Source of the DNA: Gammaproteobacteria bacterium
GTDB lineage: Bacteria; Pseudomonadota; Gammaproteobacteria; Pseudomonadales; Azotimanducaceae
DNA: 7,193 bases
Reading direction: 5' to 3'
Assembly: GCA_030432795.1 (NCBI GenBank)
Contig: JAUILW010000160.1
Span: 1-7,193 of the forward strand
Part shown: positions 7,063 to 7,193 of the stretch, in pieces
Position numbering within the stretch: the first letter of the stretch is position 1
Layout: each line of letters opens with the position of its first letter
Position numbers and translations under genes: made by a program
The notes under the pieces: model-generated
The model's input: the letters and a program-made list of their open reading frames with translations, nothing else
Told to the model about the DNA's origin: nothing
Database searches by the model: none

Positions 7063-7087
7063 ACGAATTAACGTGACGGGTCACTAG
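7063..7087 (-). repeat. Right terminal inverted repeat (25 bp, perfect)
   Basis: Reads ACGAATTAACGTGACGGG then TCACTAG on the plus strand, the exact reverse complement of 6821-6845. It ends 11 bp before the stop codon of the DUF35-like gene. Confidence 0.95.
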
Positions 7088-7117
7088 CAGTGAGAAAATC
7101 ACTGCTCTTCGAGCAGT
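7088..7117 (-). terminator. Overlapping small hairpins at the end of the DUF35-like gene
   Basis: ACTGCTC (7101-7107) and GAGCAGT (7111-7117) form a 7-bp stem with a three-base loop. Read on the minus strand it is followed by GATTTTC, a weak intrinsic-terminator layout that includes the stop codon. CAGTGA (7088-7093) and TCACTG (7099-7104) form a second 6-bp hairpin that shares bases with the first, so the two exclude each other. A terminator here would isolate the receptor gene from upstream transcription. Confidence 0.35.
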
Positions 7118-7193
7118 CGGAACACAGGCAGGTCGATCTCCTCCGACCAGGCCTGAAACTCGACGCACACCGACGCGCCGATGCGCAACCGGG
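7099..7193 (-). CDS. C-terminal end of a probable DUF35 / OB-fold Zn-ribbon protein (partial)
   Basis: Only the last 30 codons and a TGA stop are inside the window; the gene runs off the right edge. The peptide RLRIGASVCVEFQAWSEEID then LPVFRLLEEQ has the shape of the last strands of the OB-fold in DUF35 proteins (a basic 'L.IG..V.V.F' stretch, a short acidic turn, then 'LPVFR'). Members of that family carry an N-terminal zinc ribbon, work beside thiolase-like or MaoC-like partners on acyl-CoA substrates, and are known from steroid side-chain breakdown. The zinc ribbon would lie outside the window, so the assignment rests on the tail alone. The reading frame was chosen because it gives a protein-like tail with a stop next to the element; the overlapping frame that continues through the element does not. 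Same strand as the receptor gene, formerly about 50 bp away. Confidence 0.55.
   Translation of the reverse strand, partial: RLRIGASVCVEFQAWSEEIDLPVFRLLEEQ

Larger units (their letters stand above)
6821..7087. mobile_element. MITE-like element in a CTAG site, IS630/Tc1-mariner type (inferred)
   Basis: Seen directly: the ends 6821-6845 and 7063-7087 are perfect 25-bp inverted repeats beginning CTAGTGACCCGTCACG. After four positions with three mismatches, a further six bases (CTATGA, 6850-6855) also match. TA lies at both edges (6822-6823 and 7085-7086) inside CTAG. Removing the 261-bp core and one TA leaves a clean CTAG between CCAAT and CAGTG. Known: Tc1/mariner-IS630 elements duplicate TA, and IS630 favours CTAG. 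Inference: this is a non-autonomous element moved by such a transposase. No open frame in it looks like a protein. Its interior is almost entirely paired arms (6856-6950, 6951-6959, 6962-7049). It lies 11 bp from the end of the DUF35-like gene and 35 bp from the receptor start, so it probably alters receptor expression. Alternatives are a structured RNA gene or a leader element that merely looks like a transposon. Confidence 0.8.

Noticed and set aside
6821..7087. Integron attC site or tRNA-like gene
   Set aside because: The ends lack the paired GTTRRRY/RYYYAAC core of attC, and the arms are far too long for a tRNA; TA/CTAG borders fit transposition better.
6808..7105. The 9-bp direct repeat AATCACTGC as a target-site duplication
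   Set aside because: The copies are 4 bp and 9 bp away from the element ends rather than adjacent; TA (or CTAG) at the exact borders is the simpler footprint.
6821..7168. A 115-residue minus-strand open frame running from the right-edge gene through the element
   Set aside because: It is out of frame with the DUF35-like tail, ends exactly in the left terminal repeat, and its residues follow from the inverted repeats; it has no protein-like domain.
1..7193. CRISPR array or other tandem repeats
   Set aside because: No regularly spaced direct repeats were seen on either strand.

Overview
The window is GC-rich (about 60% by eye) and densely coded. Gene types and style (a TonB-dependent outer-membrane receptor with a 'EEIVVTATRR' start, a SlyD-type isomerase with a His-rich tail, a DUF35-like protein end, SDR and cupin catabolic-type enzymes) point to a Gram-negative proteobacterium. 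A marine-type gammaproteobacterium is a reasonable guess, but the sequence does not prove it.

Layout. On the minus strand, from 3679 down to 8, lie three genes read in the same direction. They are a two-domain cupin (2606-3679), an SDR oxidoreductase whose GTG start overlaps the cupin stop as GTGA (1839-2609), and, 52 bp further on, a membrane-bound hybrid histidine kinase with a C-terminal receiver (8-1786). A 163-bp divergent region (3680-3842) carries small palindromes and separates this set from slyD (3843-4325, plus strand). slyD converges on a large TonB-dependent receptor gene (4404-6785, minus strand), with a strong GC hairpin between them (4359-4383). At the right edge is the last 30 codons of another minus-strand gene (7099 to beyond 7193), which looks like the OB-fold end of a DUF35 / Zn-ribbon acyl-CoA-associated protein.

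The most notable feature is at 6821-7087. It is a 267-bp non-coding element bounded by 25-bp perfect inverted repeats. It sits in a CTAG site with TA on both sides, as expected of a Tc1/mariner-IS630-type MITE. Its interior is almost wholly made of nested hairpins that fold on paper into a cloverleaf: an outer stem, two long arms of nearly equal length, and a tiny CCC-TTC-GGG arm between them. It has separated the DUF35-like gene from the receptor gene, which would otherwise be about 50 bp apart, and it begins only 35 bp from the receptor's start codon. The receptor mRNA must therefore either start inside or next to the element, or carry it as a structured leader.

How the genes may work together (inference): receptor, DUF35-like protein, cupin dioxygenase-like protein and SDR are the kinds of genes that cluster for uptake and breakdown of aromatic, steroid or other hydrophobic compounds, and the hybrid kinase could sense the substrate or a membrane signal. 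No substrate can be named from the sequence. slyD appears to be an unrelated housekeeping neighbour.
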